From contig CAWILH010000002.1 of assembly GCA_963836915.1 (NCBI GenBank), positions 2,480,001 through 2,544,000 on the forward strand: a stretch of 64,000 nt of DNA, in the 5' to 3' direction. The notes beneath the pieces are model-generated. The model saw only the letters and a program-made list of their open reading frames with translations, ran no database searches and was not told where the DNA came from. The position numbers and the translations under genes are program-made. Below, in pieces: positions 9,299 to 18,140 of the stretch (position 1 is the stretch's first letter; each line of letters begins with the position of its first letter). This DNA comes from Cryomorpha sp963836915 (GTDB taxonomy: Bacteria > Bacteroidota > Bacteroidia > Flavobacteriales_D > Cryomorphaceae).

Positions 9299-10137
9299 TG
9301 AAGCTTTTTGTCTGCAATAGAACAATAGAAAATCAGGAAGTAGAATCGCTTATTGACGATTTACTGAAAGTTTCTGAGAATGCGTTTGCCATTCAGCGTG
9401 AGACAGAACATTCCGATAATTGGAAAAATATCGTTGAGCAAAAAATGAATGAATCTGATTTCATTGTTTTTGCAATAGGTAAAGAGACTTTCCAAAGCGA
9501 CCAATTAAAATGGGAATATGCCAAAGCAAAGCAGTTAAACAAACAAATAGTCGGCATTAAATTAAAAGAGACAACAGAAGATTCAATTTTATTCTGCCAA
9601 GGATTTCAAGTATTTGATAATGCCCAACAGAGCTTTAAATACTTGACAAAAACATATGAAGATGACCGCAAACTAAAATTTGAGCAATACAAAATGATGG
9701 TCAGTTCAACAGAGAAGGTTACTGAAAGTCGAATGAAAGTAAACAACCTTTTCTTCACAATCACTTCTTCCATTCTATCCGTTGGTTTTGTACTTGGTAA
9801 AACCTTTGGCTTCACCATTGCCGCAACTATTGGTATGTTTGTTCTTACGCTTCTTTCATTTGTAGTGTCCTTTTTATGGGAGCGACTGATTGATTCTTAT
9901 GGCAAGCTCAATACAGGAAAATTCAAAGTAATCGATAAGATTGAAAAGCAGTTAAGAACAAACATGTTTGAGGACGAATGGAAGATTTTAACTGAAGAAA
10001 TCGACTATGAACCAAATACCCGAACAGAAACCAAAGTAATATCTTATTTCAGAACATTCATCATAATTATTGGTGTTATCGAACTCGCTTACTTGGGTTA
10101 TTTACTTTATCAATTAATACCAATGTGTCACCACTAA
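9298..10137 (+). CDS. TIR-like domain fused to a membrane effector-like domain
   Basis: 279 residues. Residues 1-90 resemble a diverged TIR domain: a first strand KLFVCNRTI, then SDFIVFAIGKETF and LKWEYAKAKQL with Glu73 in the WE position, then KQIVGIKL. A charged helical linker follows. Two adjacent membrane helices (about 151-167 and 172-193) come next, then the segment WERLIDSYGKLNTGKFKVI (194-212) and a third helix near 252-273. Paired helices followed by W..LI.SY..LN..KF recall the SLATT/RipA-type membrane proteins linked to nucleotide-triggered defence; this likeness is from memory. It overlaps the upstream TIR stop by one base and lies 12 bases before another TIR gene. A pore-forming or membrane-damaging effector role is an inference. 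Confidence 0.6.
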   Translation: MKLFVCNRTIENQEVESLIDDLLKVSENAFAIQRETEHSDNWKNIVEQKMNESDFIVFAIGKETFQSDQLKWEYAKAKQLNKQIVGIKLKETTEDSILFCQGFQVFDNAQQSFKYLTKTYEDDRKLKFEQYKMMVSSTEKVTESRMKVNNLFFTITSSILSVGFVLGKTFGFTIAATIGMFVLTLLSFVVSFLWERLIDSYGKLNTGKFKVIDKIEKQLRTNMFEDEWKILTEEIDYEPNTRTETKVISYFRTFIIIIGVIELAYLGYLLYQLIPMCHH

Positions 10138-10149
10138 AAACTAAAAAAT

Positions 10150-10521
10150 ATGGCAGCCAAAAAAGTAGTATTCATTGCATTTGCAATTGAAGATGAAAGA
10201 CAAAGAGTCTTTCTAAAAGGGCAATCATTAAACACAAAATCACCGTTCGAGTACGTTGACATGTCGGTAAAACAACCTTACGACAAGGATTGGAAAGACA
10301 GAGTGAGAACGAGAATTAGACGGTCAGACGGAGTAATTGTTTTGGTGAGTAAAAACTCATTGACTTCAACCGGACAGAAATGGGAAATTGAATGTGCCAG
10401 AGAAGAAGGAAAGAAAATAAGAGGTTTTTGGGCATATTCAGACGACCGAACAGACCTTGCAGGAGTTAATACCAAAGTATGGACTTGGGACAACATCAAA
10501 GACTTTATTGATTCACTTTAA
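10150..10521 (+). CDS. Soluble TIR-like (MTH538/ThsB-type) protein
   Basis: 123 residues, a single TIR-like domain without signal or membrane segment. It is a clear paralogue of the domain encoded at 8834-9298: both share FAIEDE, SPF.YVDMSVKQP, SDGVIVLVSKN/CDGIIVLLSKN and KWEIECAREEG/RWEIKCAKEEG. Glu79 occupies the WE position. The final segment TKVWTWDNIKDFIDSL matches ITWSWDNLAKVIKSI in the first paralogue. It closes the same-strand run begun by hsdM. By analogy with ThsB it may make or sense a nucleotide signal; the partner would be the membrane protein encoded just upstream. Confidence 0.75.
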   Translation: MAAKKVVFIAFAIEDERQRVFLKGQSLNTKSPFEYVDMSVKQPYDKDWKDRVRTRIRRSDGVIVLVSKNSLTSTGQKWEIECAREEGKKIRGFWAYSDDRTDLAGVNTKVWTWDNIKDFIDSL

Positions 10522-10540
10522 CAATGCCGACATTTCGTAT

Positions 10541-10605
10541 CCATACACATTGCCAAGTCGTGCAAAAAGTCAACAGCACGAGCCAAAACTTGGCAAAGAG
10601 TATGG
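10541..10605. repeat. Imperfect inverted repeat after the TIR genes
   Basis: Left arm 10541-10563 (CCATAC, TTGCCAAGT, CGTGC) pairs with right arm 10576-10605 (GCACG, ACTTGGCAA, GTATGG). The right arm carries an extra bulge of about 7 bases. The asymmetry between arms resembles an integron attC site, but I could not place convincing core R boxes. It may also serve as a terminator or be a recombination scar at the end of the R-M/TIR operon. Confidence 0.4.
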
Positions 10606-10763
10606 CTGCCCCAACGCACGAACGAAAAGAAAGCACGGGCATACAACATTGAACTGTGGTAAAATCAAGGTCTGTGCATTTAATAAACTTTTGTGGTGGC
10701 GGACAGGTAATCGTCTTTAAATCTGCTACTGCGCTTATTCGATACCGTCGTAGCTAATTAAAT

Positions 10764-10905
10764 TATACCCAATCAGGTATACTATCACCGCAACACATCT
10801 AAATTATACCCGTAATGGTATAAAATCGCTTCTAAACTACTTTTTATACCCGAAAAGGTATATTTACAATATATATGTTTGTATATTTATACCCGAAAAG
10901 GTATA
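10764..10905. promoter_or_regulatory. Four HipB-type operators upstream of hipBST
   Basis: Four 18-base palindromes of form TATACC-N6-GGTATA lie at 10764-10781, 10805-10822, 10845-10862 and 10888-10905. Centre-to-centre spacing is 41, 40 and 43 bases, about four helical turns each, so all four face the same side of the DNA. The spacers are CAATCA, CGTAAT, CGAAAA and CGAAAA. E. coli HipB binds TATCC-N8-GGATA, a closely similar design. A -7-like TATGTTTG (10874-10881) lies between operators 3 and 4, and the fourth operator ends 6 bases before the hipB ATG. Cooperative autorepression by HipB is the natural reading. Confidence 0.85.
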
Positions 10906-10911
10906 AAAGAA

Positions 10912-11124
10912 ATGAACAAACTAAGCAAATTTGTAAAAAAAAGGAGAAAACATCTCGGGTTAACCCAAGAAGATCTTTCATTCAAAGCTGGTGTAGGATT
11001 GAGATTTGTAAGAGACCTTGAACAAGGAAAACAAAGCTTGCAAATGGATAAAGTGAATCAAATATTATCACTATTTGGCCATGAACTTGGTCCAATACAA
11101 TCAGAAAGAGATGAAGAAAGCTAA
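10912..11124 (+). CDS. hipB: HipB-type antitoxin and repressor (XRE helix-turn-helix)
   Basis: 70 residues from the ATG at 10912. An in-frame TTG at 10879 would place the start inside the fourth operator, so the ATG is preferred. It is a single XRE helix-turn-helix domain: KKRRKHLGLTQEDLSFKAGV, then FVRDLEQGKQSLQMDKVNQI. The pattern DLEQGK..LQMDKVNQIL.LFG is characteristic of HipB. It should bind the TATACC palindromes just upstream and repress its own operon. The last bases overlap hipS, which starts at 11111 in another frame. Confidence 0.88.
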   Translation: MNKLSKFVKKRRKHLGLTQEDLSFKAGVGLRFVRDLEQGKQSLQMDKVNQILSLFGHELGPIQSERDEES

Positions 11125-11425
11125 AGTATATATGTATGATGAAATGGTTGGCATACTTACAGAAGATGAAAATGGATTTCATTTTATATATGACCAATCT
11201 TATCTAAAATCAAAAAAAGCCGAACCTGTTAGTTTGACCCTACCTCTTACAGACAAAGAATTTAGAAGCAAAACAATGTTCCCTTTTTTTGACGGGTTAA
11301 TACCAGAGGGCTGGTTATTGGATATCGCTATAAAAAATTGGAAATTAAATTCCAGAGACAGAATGGAAATATTATTAAAAGCATGTAAAGATTGTATCGG
11401 AGCTGTATCAATAGAAGCAATTTAA
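11111..11425 (+). CDS. hipS: HipS-type small antitoxin (HipA N-terminal subdomain)
   Basis: 104 residues from the ATG at 11111, which overlaps the hipB end by 14 bases. The sequence matches the N-terminal subdomain of HipA: KKAKVYMYDEMVGILTEDENG, VSLTLPLTDKEFRSKTMFPFF, DGLIPEGWLLDIAIKN, and the terminal DRMEILLKACKDCIGAVSI. In HipBST systems this subdomain is a separate protein that neutralises the kinase HipT. Here it is likewise free-standing between hipB and a HipA-like kinase lacking it. The gene order hipB-hipS-hipT is the canonical one. The gene ends 4 bases before hipT. Confidence 0.85.
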   Translation: MKKAKVYMYDEMVGILTEDENGFHFIYDQSYLKSKKAEPVSLTLPLTDKEFRSKTMFPFFDGLIPEGWLLDIAIKNWKLNSRDRMEILLKACKDCIGAVSIEAI

Positions 11426-11429
11426 AGTC

Positions 11430-12389
11430 ATGGAAAACAAATGTCTATACTGTTACAAAGAAATCAATTCGACAGAATTAAAAACTCATGCCGGAATAGA
11501 AGGATATCATCCAAAATGTAGTAAAATTTTTTACGGGAACGCTACACCTCCAGCATTCAATTTTACAGAAGATCAAATATTAGAATTAGCAGAACAAGTG
11601 ATAAAAAGTAAAAGAACGGTAACGGGTGTTCAACCAAAACTTTCACTTGGATTAAGCAATGAAATAGATACACCTGAACGGTTAACAGTAATTGGACTAT
11701 GGGGGGGATACATTTTAAAACCTCAAACCGCCTTATATTCCAATCTTCCCGAAATTGAAGATTTAACCATGCATTTGGCTGAAATTAGCAAAATCAAAAC
11801 GGTTCAACATTCTCTGATAAAACTCAAATCAGGGCAACTAGCTTATATCACCAAACGGATTGATAGACATAATGGTAAAAAATCACACATGGAAGACATG
11901 TGTCAATTAACAGAAAGACTAACCGAACATAAATACAAAGGGTCTTATGAACAAGTTGCGAGAGCAATTAAAAAGTATACAGCCAATCCTGGTTTAGATG
12001 TAACTGATTATTATGAGCTAGTTCTTTTCAGTTTTTTAACGGGAAACAACGATATGCATCTAAAAAACTTCTCATTATTAAAAAGGAATTTGACGTATGA
12101 CTTGTGTCCCGCTTATGACTTAGTTGCATCTGAACTGGTTGTGGAAGGAGACGATGAAGAGCTGGCATTAAATCTAAATGGGAAGAAGAAAAAAATTAAA
12201 CGGAAAGATTTTGAAAGTGCTATGAAAGCGGCCAGACTTGAACCAAAAGTGATTGAAAATATTTTTAAAAAATATAAGAAACTCCTTCCTAAGTGGTCTA
12301 AATTTATAGACGAAAGCTTTTTACCGGAGCCACTGAAAAATGAATATAAAACTTTGGTTAATCAAAAATCAATTCAAATTGAATTATAA
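11430..12389 (+). CDS. hipT: HipT-type Ser/Thr kinase toxin
   Basis: 319 residues, shorter than full HipA (about 440) because the N-terminal subdomain is encoded by hipS. The N-terminus has a possible zinc site (C5, C8, H27, C30). The Gly-rich loop is TVTGVQPKLSLG (63-74); the residues at the autophosphorylation positions are Thr63 and Thr65 where characterised HipT proteins have Ser-x-Ser. The catalytic loop is GNNDMHLKNFSL and the metal-binding Asp lies in CPAYDLV, so the kinase looks intact. HipA kinases phosphorylate glutamyl-tRNA synthetase and E. coli HipT tryptophanyl-tRNA synthetase; the target here is unknown. Confidence 0.85.
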   Translation: MENKCLYCYKEINSTELKTHAGIEGYHPKCSKIFYGNATPPAFNFTEDQILELAEQVIKSKRTVTGVQPKLSLGLSNEIDTPERLTVIGLWGGYILKPQTALYSNLPEIEDLTMHLAEISKIKTVQHSLIKLKSGQLAYITKRIDRHNGKKSHMEDMCQLTERLTEHKYKGSYEQVARAIKKYTANPGLDVTDYYELVLFSFLTGNNDMHLKNFSLLKRNLTYDLCPAYDLVASELVVEGDDEELALNLNGKKKKIKRKDFESAMKAARLEPKVIENIFKKYKKLLPKWSKFIDESFLPEPLKNEYKTLVNQKSIQIEL

Positions 12390-12403
12390 AAACTCGCTGC
12401 AAT

Positions 12404-12522
12404 AACTATATAAGCGTGATGCGGGCTGAATGGGGAGAGTTGAGCTTTTGCTTCTCATGAACTTCACTGGGGATAGACAGTGAAATGCTCCGAAACCCGC
12501 ACTACGCTAGCACTTAATAGTT
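12404..12522. repeat. Long imperfect inverted repeat after hipT
   Basis: Left arm 12404-12425 (AACTAT, AGCGTGATGCGGG) pairs with right arm 12496-12522 (CCCGCACTACGCT, ATAGTT). An inner hairpin TTCACTG 12463-12469 / CAGTGAA 12478-12484 lies between them. The arms contain bulges, as in attC-like or MITE-like elements common at Bacteroidota island borders. It lies between the HipBST operon and a decayed zeta-toxin gene and may mark a cassette junction. Confidence 0.45.
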
Positions 12523-12587
12523 GTGGGTAATACAAGAAGTTCGTGCCAAAAATGAAATTTCCGCTACATTTGAAGGAAGTTAATTGA

Positions 12588-12880
12588 ATGAAAAAAACTA
12601 TATGCCATAGCAGGTTGTAACGGAGCAGGAAAAACAACTGCGTCTTACACAACACTGCAATCACTATTTGCTTGAGGCCGATGCCAATTTAATGGATCAG
12701 ACAAAATACGTGAATTTTTAGATAGCTAGCGGTATGAATCCTAGATCAAAAGTAGAACTCATTCAATGCCCCAAAACCATAATCATCCCAGATAGCTGAA
12801 AGATTAATAGACAGCACTTTGCGAACGGGTCAAACCCATATCTTGCCTGTACTATTCGCATTGCAAACTACCATATTTTA
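12588..12880 (+). pseudogene. Decayed zeta-toxin-like kinase gene
   Basis: After an ATG at 12588 and a frameshift in the A-run, the sequence encodes KLYAIAGCNGAGKTTASYTT, the P-loop start of zeta-type toxins (UDP-sugar kinases). Several stops and frame changes follow. A later piece encodes AERLIDSTLRTGQTH and FALQTTIF, which aligns in order with the zeta segment ending in FAFETTL. Start, middle and end are in different frames, with multiple stops, so this is a true relic and not a single indel. It supports the view that the island accumulates and loses toxin modules. Confidence 0.6.
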
Positions 12881-12990
12881 GTCTTACCCGATATTATCTT
12901 TAGGTTAAATTTTTCGACGAAGTCTTGGATGTTTCCGCCTATAACCGTATATTGAGCCATGAATTAATCCCCTTAACCCCCCCTTAAACC

Positions 12991-15900
12991 ATGATTAGCA
13001 CTACCAAAACCCTTGTTTTATCAATGATCTTGATCATTCTTTCCCAAGCTGGTTCTGCCCAGCAGGTATTTGAAGAGTGGGCTTCGCTCAAAGGAACCCA
13101 AGATTTCTATCTCAAAGGAAAATCGATCACCGATGCTTCTGCAAATGTTTATCAATGCGGTGCCACCTTAAATTCCAACGGCGATTATGACGCCATTGTC
13201 ACGAAATACGATCGAAGGGGAATAGAACAATGGACAGAACAAATAAACGCCGGTACGGGTGGTGATCAGACCTTTGTAGATATTGCGTTAAATGGCCAAG
13301 GGCGTTTGACCGCAACTGGAGTATCACGAAATCCGGATGGAACCAGTTCCGATCTGCTCACCGCTCAAATATCCACTTCGGGCGGTATTATTTGGATAGA
13401 TTATTATAACCACTCCGGCTCAATATTCAATGTGGCATCGGCCGCAGCTTACGAAGCCAATGGGGAGACCTATATAACAGGAGCTACGTTTAACCTGAGC
13501 AACCAGTCCGACGTGCTCATCTTAAAGTACAACGCATCTGGCAACGTGCTCTGGAGCAATAGCTCCGATTACTCAGGCGGCGGTCACGATGCTGCGATTA
13601 AAATACAACCGGGAGGAAGTAAAGTGACCATCACAGGTGGCTCCCAAATTGGCTCGAGCAGCTGGGCATACCTGGCTCAAACCTACAGTACTTCTACCGG
13701 AGCATTGCTCAATACTTTTACAAGCGTGACCAATGGCACTTCAATAGACCGGCTGAAGGATATGGCCCTAGACAATGCCGGTAATATATATGTGACCGGT
13801 ACCACCGAGCACCCCAGCCAGGGCACGAATATGTATACCATGAAGCTCGATGATAACCTGAATGTGCTATGGGAAGCAGCTTATAACTATTCCGGTTCGA
13901 GCAGCGATAAAGCCTTTGGGCTCGCGCTTGATAATTCAAATAATGTGATCATAACCGGGGCTTCCGAACTGGCTCAGGGTAATACCCAATTCACCACCAT
14001 AAAGTACAATAGCAATGGACTGACGCAGTGGATACAACATCTTGATGCCGGCGATGGACTCGATAGCGCAAAGGCCATCACCACCGATGCCAGTGGTAAT
14101 GTGTACATCAGTGGGACATTCTCGAACGGAAGCAACCAGGATATAAAAACGGTAAAGTATAATCCGGGTGGCGGCCTGGTCTGGGAGATCGATTTCAATG
14201 GGGTCTTTAATGGCGAAGAAAATCTATTGGATATTACCCATGATGGCGAGAATGCCATTATCACGGCACAGACCCAATCAGCAGCCGGCACTTATAAATA
14301 TGCTGCCCTGAAATACAAAGAACAGAATGTAGTAATCCCGCCCGATGAAGAAATCGCGCCTTCATCCATGTATTTTACCCAAAATGCGGGAATACTGCGC
14401 ACCACCGCAGGAGGAGCAGCCAACGAAGTGAAATTCATAGACGAGGGATCCTACCCCAAAGTATACGTCGGCGACAATAAGTTGAGCTATGTATTTGCCC
14501 ATACCGACTCTACGGCCATGGACACGGTGCACCGGATCGATATGATCTTCAATAAGCGCAACCCCACCATGAAGACCTACCCCATGGAGAAGATGGACTT
14601 CTACCAGAACTATTACCTGCCCACTGTGACATCAGGGCGCCGCGAGCGGGTGGCATCTTACCAAAAGCTGGTAAGCTTGGACGCGTGGGAGGATGTAGAC
14701 CTGATGATAAGCCATAATAATAAGGGCATAAAGTATTACCTGATCTGCAAGCCCGGTTTTGACATCGCAGATATTGGCTGGGAATATGCCGGCGCAAGCT
14801 CCGTGACCATAGGCGGCTCTGGCGAGTTGATCTTAGCCAGCAGCATAGGCGACCTGATCATGCCCCAAGGCGAAGCTTACGAGGTGACCACCAGTGGTAC
14901 ACGCATCAATAAATCTTGGCAGCCGGGATATACCCAAGCGGGCGGTGAAGTCGGCCTTTCGATCGGCAGCTATTCATCTTCAAATACCTTGGTGCTGGAG
15001 CTGGATAGAGGATTGCTGGGTGCTGGCCTGATAGATGATTATGGGAATCTGGGCTGGTCGACGTACTATGGTAATTTCGGGGTTACAAGCCTCTCTGACG
15101 TGAAAATTTCGAATGACGATGACATTTACATTACGGGCTTAGTTGATGAAGATTCCTATCCTATTAGCACGGGAGAAACCATACTGAGCGATTATGCCGG
15201 GGGTCGGGATGCCGTGATATTTAAGTTGAACAGCAACCACATTCCTATATGGGTTTCATTCTTTGGTGGTGACAACGACGATTTTAGTCGAACGATCGCC
15301 TTGTGACCCTGTAGAAAATACAGTTTACTTTGCTGGTCAAACGTCTTCTGATAATATGCCAATCGAAGATGGCAATGGGGCGTTTTATTCGGATGATATA
15401 AACTGCTCTCCAACTGCCTGCTTGGATGCCTTTATAGCTCGGTTTTCTGAAAGCGGAACCTTGCTCTGGAGCACCTATTATGGCGCTCCTAATGGGGTTG
15501 AGTATATTCAAGATATTTCTCTTGATTTAAATGGTAACCTATACGCAGTTGGCCAGCGATCGGCCAGCACTGAAAATTTTACAAGACCGGGAGCATTAAA
15601 CTTGACCACGGGGGAAACAATGATCCTGATGTTCAATTCAGATAATGAGCGTGTATGGGCAACTGCATATAATTTGGAGCGAGTGGAAGCCATTGCCATT
15701 GATAGGCTCAACAGGGTTTATATTTGTGGTTCTACAGATTTTCCAAACTCTCCTATTCTGAATGCCGACTCTGACTATCCATTTAATACGGACTATAGTT
15801 CATGGAGATCAGGCTATTTTTTGGCACTTGATATCAATGGTCAGCCCATGTACTCTTCTTATTACGCTGGCAATTGTACCGCAGTTTGCACGGATATAGA

Positions 15901-16837
15901 TGTAGATCAAAATATGAACGTTTATATTGTAGGCGTGACTGGGCAAGGCTCATGCGGAGGAGCAACCAATCTCCCTGTCGTTGATGGCTATAGCCATACC
16001 GCAAATTCCCCTGACATTTTTATCGCTAAAATTGCGCCTTATGTTTCTGGCGAATATAATATTGTAAAAGCAAGTTACTTTGGTGGCAGCGGTGAAGATG
16101 GATTTGAAGGTTTTATTTCCCCAATAGCAACTTCACTAGATGTGAATTCCGACGGATCTTTTGCAATAGTGAGCCAGTCGTCTAGCGATGGCAACAGCTT
16201 TCCGATTACCATTCAAGAGCCATCCGCGCAACCTGCAGGTTATTATAATCAGCCACACGCTTCACCAGGGCCAGGATACCCCCAACCAGATATCATAATA
16301 GCCTACTTTAACGCAAGCTTCCAGTTGGCTTGGTCCACATATTTTGGTGGTGAATCGGTAGAGCGTGCTTCTGCAGTGGCAATAAATTCTACCAGAACTA
16401 GAATGTATATGGTCGGTGGCTCTGTTACAAATAATCTCGCGCCCAATTTGGATGTCGAGTTTCCCACGCTTGAATTAAACCCATTTTCATTCAACGATTA
16501 TTATCAAGCGCTACCTGTCACCACATTTGGAACATTGCCGTCATGGGCTGCAATGTTTAGGTTGGATGATATACTTCCTGTCAGTGAGAAATTCGATAAC
16601 ATCAGCGGTATTTCAATTTACCCTAATCCATCAACTGGTATTTTTAAAGTAGCCAACGCAAACTTTTCAATGAATGAAAATATTGAAATTTTAGACAGCT
16701 ACGGTCGTATCATTAGTAGTTTTCAACTCAACCATAACGCATTAATTGACTTATCCAGATTAGCGAGTGGAGTATATATCGTCAAAATAAAAACCGAAAA
16801 CCGAAGTTTTCAAGAAAAAATTATAATTCAAAAATGA
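12991..16837 (+). CDS. T9SS-exported SBBP beta-propeller protein, frameshifted
   Basis: Read as one gene of about 1,281 residues. It has a signal peptide (LVLSMILIILSQAGSAQ), many beta-propeller repeats of the SBBP type (ALDNAGNIYVTGTTEHPS, ITTDASGNVYISGTFSNGS), and a central domain with MYFTQNAGILRT and YVFAHTDST typical of proteins with these propellers. A second set of repeats follows. The C-terminal T9SS type A sorting domain contains SIYPNPSTGIFKVAN and ends GVYIVKIKTENRSFQEKIIIQK-like. The frame breaks at 15301-15302; removing one T gives a continuous DPVENTVYFAGQTSS. It is probably a surface or secreted protein; ligand unknown. Its stop overlaps the next gene's start (ATGA). Confidence 0.75.
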
Positions 16838-18123
16838 GAAATCTACTGCTGATTGTATTTACGATTATAGCCGTTCAATCAAGTTCGCAATGGCATATTA
16901 CGTACGAAAGCGATAGCCTCTATGGAAATCACATAGACGCTTCATTTTATTCAGCGGAAGGTGGTGTTGTGATTGGGCAGGACCAGTTCCAAAATGCAGG
17001 ATATATATTGCGCACCGACGATGGTGGGGAAAATTGGATCAGCGAACTTTATCCAGGGTACTTCTTCCGATCTATAGATTTTCCATCATCGAACAGGGGC
17101 TATCTCCTATTCAGGAAAAATTTACGTCTAGGCGTTCTTCAAACTTCAGACGGTGGCGCTAACTGGGTTGAAGTCGAAGATTCGCTTTCTTATATAAATC
17201 CTGTCGAGATTGAAATTGAGTTTTTTAATGATTCTGTGGGTATGATAGCTGCTCAAGGAGTATATTATCGCACAACTAACGGCGGTTACAACTGGTCAGC
17301 TGTCATAACAAGCCAAAATTTCGGAGCTAGAAGCATGGATATTTCTGGTACCGAATTGACAGGCGCTACCGGAAGTTTCTTAACGTACTCATCAGATTTG
17401 GGCGAAACGGTAGATAGTGTTGCATTTGTTCAGATCAACAGCTGTGGCAGTATTTCATTGTTTAATGGCCACGTAGTAATGGGCTGCACAGAAGCACAGA
17501 GCCCCACGCCAGACTTTCCTTTTTTTAATTTTGGGAAAGTAGTCGTAGGTAATACCCCTCAATCAGATCTGGTAATTCACGCTTTACCCTTCACTAGAAT
17601 TACCCATTTAGAAGCTGTTTCAGAAGATATTATTTACGCAACCTGTCTCCCGCTCCAAAATCCCAACGGCCACTTCATGAAATCTGTTGACGGTGGTCAT
17701 CACTGGTTCACCCAAAATACCATGGAAGATGAACCCTTTCCGTACTCACGTTTCGACAATCTCAGCTGTGTGAATGATTCTGTTTGCTACGCAGCCTTCG
17801 GTGCTTTTGTCTATAAAACCACCAATGGCGGCGGTTTTTTGATCGACCCTGTCCAAGAAGTTTCCCTCTCTGTAAAGGAGATCAAGGACGATGTCAACTT
17901 TTCCATAGCCCCAAACCCTACCGATGGTGCAATCACCATCCGATCGGAGAAGGAAAAGCTCGTGCAAATCAACGTCTATGATCTGCAAGGAAAGGAAGTT
18001 TATAGCAGCTTTCCGCAGGATTTTAGTGCTACCATCGATCTGCAGGCTCGCGGAAAAGGGATGTATATCATTCAAGTGATGGCGGGCGATCAGATAAGGA
18101 CTGCCAAGGTGGTGGTGGAGTAA
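16834..18123 (+). CDS. YCF48-like beta-propeller protein with T9SS type A sorting domain (paralogue 1)
   Basis: 429 residues. After a signal peptide (LLLIVFTIIAVQSSSQ), repeats such as ILRTDDGGENWISELYPG, LQTSDGGANWVEVEDS and YRTTNGGYNWSAVITS carry the Asp-box/YCF48-like pattern (T-x-DGG-x-W) of a beta-propeller. The C-terminal 80 residues form a T9SS type A sorting domain (NFSIAPNPTDGAITIRSE, MYIIQVMAGDQIRTAKVVVE). The ATG overlaps the upstream stop. Two tandem paralogues follow. About 150 C-terminal residues are nearly identical to paralogue 2, while the N-terminal halves differ. Exported to the cell surface; function otherwise unknown. Confidence 0.8.
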   Translation: MRNLLLIVFTIIAVQSSSQWHITYESDSLYGNHIDASFYSAEGGVVIGQDQFQNAGYILRTDDGGENWISELYPGYFFRSIDFPSSNRGYLLFRKNLRLGVLQTSDGGANWVEVEDSLSYINPVEIEIEFFNDSVGMIAAQGVYYRTTNGGYNWSAVITSQNFGARSMDISGTELTGATGSFLTYSSDLGETVDSVAFVQINSCGSISLFNGHVVMGCTEAQSPTPDFPFFNFGKVVVGNTPQSDLVIHALPFTRITHLEAVSEDIIYATCLPLQNPNGHFMKSVDGGHHWFTQNTMEDEPFPYSRFDNLSCVNDSVCYAAFGAFVYKTTNGGGFLIDPVQEVSLSVKEIKDDVNFSIAPNPTDGAITIRSEKEKLVQINVYDLQGKEVYSSFPQDFSATIDLQARGKGMYIIQVMAGDQIRTAKVVVE

Positions 18124-18140
18124 GGGTCAAAAATGGAACT

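Noticed and set aside
10879..10911. An upstream TTG start for hipB
   Set aside because: It would put the start codon within the operator/promoter region; the ATG at 10912 gives the normal HipB length.
12868..12960. A 30-codon minus-strand frame starting MAQYTVIGGNIQDF
   Set aside because: The composition looks coding-like, but it is very short, lacks a clear ribosome site and lies at the end of the zeta-toxin relic; not enough to call a gene.
12991..15306. Two separate propeller genes split at 15301
   Set aside because: The first part lacks a sorting tail and the second lacks a signal peptide; removal of one T joins them in frame within a propeller blade.
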